Assembly: GCA_937907415.1 (NCBI GenBank)
Contig: CALCHY010000390.1
Location: forward strand, 1-11,289
Direction: 5' to 3'
Length of the DNA stretch: 11,289 nucleotides
Origin: an uncultured Trueperaceae bacterium
GTDB lineage: Bacteria; Deinococcota; Deinococci; Deinococcales; Trueperaceae
Shown: piece after piece, positions 7,809 to 11,289 of the stretch
How positions within the stretch are numbered: position 1 is the stretch's first letter
Layout: each line of letters starts with the position of its first letter
Program-made: the position numbers and the translations under genes
Notes under the pieces: model-generated
The model's input: only the letters and a program-made list of their open reading frames with translations
The model's database searches: none
Told to the model about the DNA's origin: nothing

Positions 7809-9983
7809 ATGATCTACTTCGCAGTGCGCCTGCTGGTCTACACCCTAGCGGCAGCGGTCGTGCTAAACGTCGTTCCCGGCCTGCTCGCGCGCGGCACGGA
7901 GGCGCCAGCAGCCAACCTCGCGCCACTCCTCGCCTACCTGGTCGTCGGTCTGGTGTTCGGGGCGCTGCACTCCTTCGTGCGCCCGATAATGCTCTTCTTC
8001 ACCGGTCGCTTGTACATCTGGTCGCTCGGCCTGGTGGCCATGGTCGTCGACGTGCTCATCTTCCTTGGGCTCAGCTACTTATCGCAGGAGGGCTGGGCTG
8101 ACCCGTTGCGACGGCTGTTGACGGCAACTGCTGGCGCCGTGCTGATGGGAGTACTGGTGTCCGCAATGGACGCCATCGTCGGCTTCGACAGCCCGCGCCA
8201 ACCCGGCGACACGCGCGCCTCGCCCGCCTACTGGCGGTGGCTCGAGCGCTTGCCGGGGCGGGAGCGCAACCGTTTCGCCGAGAGCCTGCGCACCGTGCAG
8301 CTCATCTCCATCTTGCGCTCGTACCTCGTCGACATTGCACTTGGGTACACGTTCATCGCCCCCGTTCGCAACTTCATGAAACGCGCCTTGTACCGCGTTA
8401 GGCCGCGCCTGGTCGAGGCCGACCCGGCCGTGAAGGTGCGCCTCATGCTGCAGGAGTTGGGCCCCACATTCGTGAAGTTCGGGCAGTTGGTGGCGGGGCG
8501 CATAGAGGTGCTGCCGGCCTCGTGGCGTACGGAGCTCGAGCAGTTGCAGGATCACGTGCGGCCGTTCACTTTCGCCGAGGCGTCAGATGTCATCGAGCGC
8601 GAGTTGAAGCTGCCGCTTGCGCAGGCGTTCGGAAGCTTCGACCCGGTGCCGTTGGCTGCCGCCTCGATGGGTCAGGTGCACGCGGCGACGCTGCCAGACG
8701 GCACCTCGGTGGTGGTCAAGGTTCAACGCCCCAACATCGACTTGCTCGTACGCAGTGACCTCAACGTTCTGAGGGACCTGATCGCTACCCTGGAAGCGCG
8801 CCTCGGCCGCGTGCGCCGCCTCGGGCTGTCGCCGCTGTTCGATGAGTTCGCCGACATGGTCGTCGCGGAACTCGACTTCGATAACGAGGCCTACCAGGCC
8901 GAACAGTTGAAGCACAACATGCAGGAGTTCCCGTTCGTGCACGTGCCTGCCGTGTTCCCCGAGTGGTCTGGGCGCCGCGTCTTGACGCTCGAGCGCGTGA
9001 CCGGCGTGAAGATAACCGACATCTCCGCGCTCGGGCTAAGCGACCGCGGTCGGCGCGCCCTCGCGCTGCGCTTCTTCCAGGCACTACTGCAGCAGGTCGT
9101 GTTCGACGGTTTCTTTCACGCTGACTTGCACGGCGGCAACGTCTGGTACGACCGCGAGCGGCGGCAGATCGTGTTCCTCGACATGGGGCAAGTAGGTCAA
9201 CTCTCGCGCGCTGACCGCGTGCGCCTCGGCCAGCTCATCTGGGCGCTACACGACCGTGCGGCAGGGCCGACGGCGCAGGTGCTCCTCGCCCTCTGCCAAC
9301 CGCACCCGCTAGTTGACCGGCCGACTCTCGAGCGCAACGTTCGCCGCCTCCTCAACCACCACCTCGTGCTGCGCAAAGCGAACCCGGACGTTGGTGAGTT
9401 GCTCAGTGAGCTCGTAACGCTACTGGTACGCAGCGGTCTGCGGTTGCGGCGCGAGTTCACGCTCGCGTTCAAGGCCATGGGGCAGGGCGAAGCCGTCATG
9501 CGCAGCCTCATGGGCGACGAGGGCGCAGACGAGGTCGTCGACATCGCGTTCCGCACGTTGCGCGACATCGCGCTCAAGCGCCTTGACCCACGCAGGTTCG
9601 CGCCTGAAGTCGTCGGCCCCCTCACCCGCGAGGCGCTCGGCCGCCTGCCGAACCTAGCTGGCGCGGCCCTCGACCTACTTGACGACTTCGAGCATGGGCG
9701 CACGGCCGCTCAGATCGACGCAAGTTCGTTCTCGCGCCGCCTAGCCTCCGTAGAGCGCGGGTTCGAGCACGGCTTCAGGCGCATGGTGCTAAGCATCTCG
9801 CTAGTAGGCCTCATGCTCGCGTCCGCCCTCGTGCTGGTAGCACCTCTAACGGAGATCGTCGAGCCGACGGAGCGCATCATCATCAGGTTGGCCGCCATCG
9901 TTGCCGTGTCCATCAGCTCGGCCTCGACGGTCGTGGTGCTAGCTGGCGTGATGCTGCCGCGGCGCAACCAGGACGAGGGCTGA
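7809..9983 (+). CDS. UbiB/ABC1 (AarF) kinase-like protein with N-terminal PF04020-type membrane domain
   Basis: A 724-residue membrane-bound atypical kinase/ATPase. Residues ~1-125 form four hydrophobic helices with the pattern of the PF04020 phage-holin-4-2-like family (VVPGLL, then LVFGALHSFVRPIMLF and IWSLGLVAMVVDVLIFLGL). Residues ~200-480 are the UbiB core: the family-specific KxGQ motif (KFGQ, 223-226), the Ala-rich loop (AAASMGQVH, 283-291) that replaces the usual P-loop, Lys304 (VVVKVQRP), ELDFDNEA (354-361), the catalytic-loop equivalent HADLHGGN (437-444) and metal-binding LDMG (457-460). Two more membrane helices end the protein (~659-680 and 690-716), as usual for UbiB. Known members support ubiquinone synthesis or handle lipids. 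No quinone gene is adjacent, so the pathway is open. The ATG at 7809 overlaps the stop of a six-codon frame (7792-7812); its own ribosome site is poor. Confidence 0.95.
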   Translation: MIYFAVRLLVYTLAAAVVLNVVPGLLARGTEAPAANLAPLLAYLVVGLVFGALHSFVRPIMLFFTGRLYIWSLGLVAMVVDVLIFLGLSYLSQEGWADPLRRLLTATAGAVLMGVLVSAMDAIVGFDSPRQPGDTRASPAYWRWLERLPGRERNRFAESLRTVQLISILRSYLVDIALGYTFIAPVRNFMKRALYRVRPRLVEADPAVKVRLMLQELGPTFVKFGQLVAGRIEVLPASWRTELEQLQDHVRPFTFAEASDVIERELKLPLAQAFGSFDPVPLAAASMGQVHAATLPDGTSVVVKVQRPNIDLLVRSDLNVLRDLIATLEARLGRVRRLGLSPLFDEFADMVVAELDFDNEAYQAEQLKHNMQEFPFVHVPAVFPEWSGRRVLTLERVTGVKITDISALGLSDRGRRALALRFFQALLQQVVFDGFFHADLHGGNVWYDRERRQIVFLDMGQVGQLSRADRVRLGQLIWALHDRAAGPTAQVLLALCQPHPLVDRPTLERNVRRLLNHHLVLRKANPDVGELLSELVTLLVRSGLRLRREFTLAFKAMGQGEAVMRSLMGDEGADEVVDIAFRTLRDIALKRLDPRRFAPEVVGPLTREALGRLPNLAGAALDLLDDFEHGRTAAQIDASSFSRRLASVERGFEHGFRRMVLSISLVGLMLASALVLVAPLTEIVEPTERIIIRLAAIVAVSISSASTVVVLAGVMLPRRNQDEG

Positions 9984-9985
9984 AC

Positions 9986-10357
9986 TCAGGCTGCAGGGCT
10001 GGCGACCGCCGCCAGGGTGATGAGTACGGCGGCTGGCGCAGTCGAGTCGTTGCGCGGGCTGACCATGAGTTCACCGGAGAAGCAGACCAGCTCGTGCTCC
10101 TTGAGCGGGTGGGGTACGCCGTCGAGGAACACCGTCGCTTCACCGACCATCCCCTGGATGGTGACGTTGCAGCCGGGGTGGTTATGCAGCGGCATGCCTT
10201 GGCCGCCCTCCATGGTGAGGTAGAGCATGGTGAGGCCGGGTTCCTTGACTAAGAAGCGCTTGCTTGGGCCGGAGCTGTCCGGGACGAAGCAAGCGCTGAG
10301 GTCGTGACGAGAGAGTGACATGCAGGCCAGCATCTCATCTCGGCCGGCACCGCGCAT
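9986..10357 (-). CDS. Small cupin-domain protein with incomplete metal-binding motif
   Basis: A protein of up to 123 residues that forms one cupin barrel. Motif 1 is visible as PLHNHPGCNVTIQG (56-69), giving two His ligands (58 and 60), but the Glu expected 4-5 residues later is Asn or Val. Motif 2 around ELVCFSGELMVSPRN (89-103) lacks the usual His. The protein may therefore bind metal poorly or act as a sensor or binding protein rather than an enzyme. Other in-frame ATGs at 10333 and 10321 are possible starts, the latter giving MSLSRHDLSACF; none has a clear ribosome site. It begins 24 bp after the Fic gene stop, so co-transcription is likely. It ends 2 bp from the stop of the converging ubiB-like gene. 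The substrate is unknown. Confidence 0.78.
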   Translation of the reverse strand: MRGAGRDEMLACMSLSRHDLSACFVPDSSGPSKRFLVKEPGLTMLYLTMEGGQGMPLHNHPGCNVTIQGMVGEATVFLDGVPHPLKEHELVCFSGELMVSPRNDSTAPAAVLITLAAVASPAA

Positions 10358-10381
10358 TGACTCAGGTTAGGTCAGGTCGGA

Positions 10382-11289
10382 CTAGCCTGCCGAGACTCTG
10401 CGCCCCGCCCGCACGGCGAAGTCGTCTAGAACGCCTGTGACTTCGTTGGCGACCCACATGCGCGAGCGCGCCTTGCCAGTGAACTCGCGAACGATACTTG
10501 CCTCCTCGAGTTGGCCAAGCGCCCTAAGCGCAGATACGGCTGAAACGCCAAAGTTCCGCTCGACGAATGCCGAGTTGACCACCGGTTGACTCGGTAAGGC
10601 GTCAAGTAACCGCCAGGCAACGGAGTCCCTCCGCGCCACCAATCGTTCGGTCCAGTTGGCGCGCATGGTCACGAGTTCGCCCAGCAACCACCTTCCGTTG
10701 CTCGTGGCAGAAAAGACGGCGTCGGTTAGGGCGAAGACGATTGCGTCGAGGTCTCCGCGGCGGTAGGCGTCTAACGCCGCGAAGTAACCACGCGTGTCCG
10801 TCAGGAGGCCGGCGGATACGGGCACCGTTACTGCCCTGACCAAGCCGCGGCCTCTCAGCAGCGCGTGGAGGAGTGCTCTGCCCGTTCGGCCGTTACCGTC
10901 AGGAAACGGGTGAATCGTCTCGAACTGGGCGTGCGCAACGGCGGCCTGGACGATGACGGGCAGGTCGTCCCGCGCCATGAACGCCACCAGGTCGCTCATT
11001 GCCTCGGCAACGCGGTCTGGGTGCGGCGGCACGAAGTCGGCCATGTGCGGCCCGGCTCCATGCCCACCGATCCAGACCTGCTCGCTCCGCCACGCGTGTA
11101 CTGCTGAGTCTCCTAGCAGAGCCTCTTGCATTGCGATAATGGCTGCTGCGTCAAGCGTCTCAGACAGCGCCAAGGCTGCCTCCATGGCGCGCACGTTGGC
11201 GGCTATCAAGCCTGCGTTCTTCGTTGCGCTCTCGCCCAACGTTGCGACGGCTACTTGGCGCGCGCCTGACGTCAAGTTCTCGATCTGCG
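10382..11289 (-). CDS. Fic-domain protein (AMPylase-type), N-terminus outside window
   Basis: Around 302 residues are visible. The core motif HPFPDGNGRTGR (codons spanning 10877-10912) matches HxFx(D/E)GNGRxxR completely, including the catalytic His and the second Arg that binds the ATP gamma-phosphate, so AMP transfer to a Ser/Thr/Tyr of a target protein is likely. A flap-like segment (WIGGHGAGPHMADFVPP) precedes it. The C-terminal ~80 residues (FGVSAVSALRALGQLEEASIVREF) look like a winged helix that could bind DNA. A TTG at 11275 is not the start: upstream codons read QIEN up to the window edge, which fits the end of the (S/T)xxxE(G/N) inhibitory helix. That would make it a class II Fic protein inhibited by its own N-terminus. 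The target is unknown; family members act in toxin-antitoxin-like or signalling roles. The cupin gene follows on the same strand. Confidence 0.96.
   Translation of the reverse strand, partial: QIENLTSGARQVAVATLGESATKNAGLIAANVRAMEAALALSETLDAAAIIAMQEALLGDSAVHAWRSEQVWIGGHGAGPHMADFVPPHPDRVAEAMSDLVAFMARDDLPVIVQAAVAHAQFETIHPFPDGNGRTGRALLHALLRGRGLVRAVTVPVSAGLLTDTRGYFAALDAYRRGDLDAIVFALTDAVFSATSNGRWLLGELVTMRANWTERLVARRDSVAWRLLDALPSQPVVNSAFVERNFGVSAVSALRALGQLEEASIVREFTGKARSRMWVANEVTGVLDDFAVRAGRRVSAG

Noticed and set aside
9999..10015. CTGGCG/CGCCAG hairpin near the converging ends of the ubiB-like and cupin genes
   Set aside because: It lies inside the cupin coding sequence, has a short stem and no T tract, so it is not convincing as a terminator.
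10358..10364. Third TGACTCA copy, next to the cupin start
   Set aside because: One or two copies of a 7-mer are expected by chance in this length; it is far from the toxin-antitoxin region.
11273..11275. TTG at 11275 as the start of the Fic gene
   Set aside because: The frame continues to the window edge with QIEN, which fits the conserved N-terminal helix of the family.

Overview
The window is GC-rich chromosomal DNA, by eye in the mid-60s percent with strong G/C bias at third codon positions. It carries no rRNA, tRNA or lineage-specific marker, so the host cannot be named. Deinococcota (Truepera-like), Actinomycetota or Chloroflexota would all fit, and this is only a guess from composition and gene style.

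Positions 1-4057 are a defence module read on the + strand. It starts with the 3' part of an Eco57I-like adenine DNA methyltransferase that is cut by the window edge just after the first residue of its (N)PPY motif. An 11-bp overlap leads into a large protein that joins a GIY-YIG-type nuclease domain to an SF2 helicase/translocase. Together these look like the modification and restriction arms of one restriction-modification system. A short gene follows that encodes an AbiEi-type antitoxin domain but stops well before the usual end of that family and has no AbiEii toxin next to it.

Positions 4050-4871 (- strand) are a complete TacAT-type toxin-antitoxin pair: a DUF1778 ribbon-helix-helix antitoxin, then after 6 bp a GNAT acetyltransferase toxin. 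Its upstream region shows a strong Shine-Dalgarno sequence, a plausible promoter and palindromic candidate operators. Just beyond it, on the + strand, lies the first ~30 codons of a serine recombinase, after which the similarity breaks off into anomalous GC-rich sequence. Truncated abiEi, toxin-antitoxin pair and broken resolvase together look like the worn junction of mobile DNA.

Positions 5441-7714 (+ strand) hold a likely metabolic operon: an FMN-dependent alpha-hydroxy acid oxidase/dehydrogenase and a zinc alcohol dehydrogenase, 30 bp apart. The first has no good ribosome site of its own. A 16-codon Arg-rich reading frame with a strong ribosome site ends in a GTGA overlap with its start.

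Positions 7809-9983 (+) encode a UbiB/ABC1 kinase-like protein with an extra N-terminal four-helix membrane domain of the PF04020 type. Converging on it from the right (- strand) are a Fic AMP-transferase-type protein, cut at the right edge just inside its N-terminal inhibitory motif, and a small cupin 24 bp downstream of it.

The strongest candidates for something unusual are the methyltransferase/GIY-YIG-helicase pair, the membrane-domain-UbiB fusion, the leader ORF in front of the hydroxyacid oxidase, and the abiEi/TacAT/resolvase junction.
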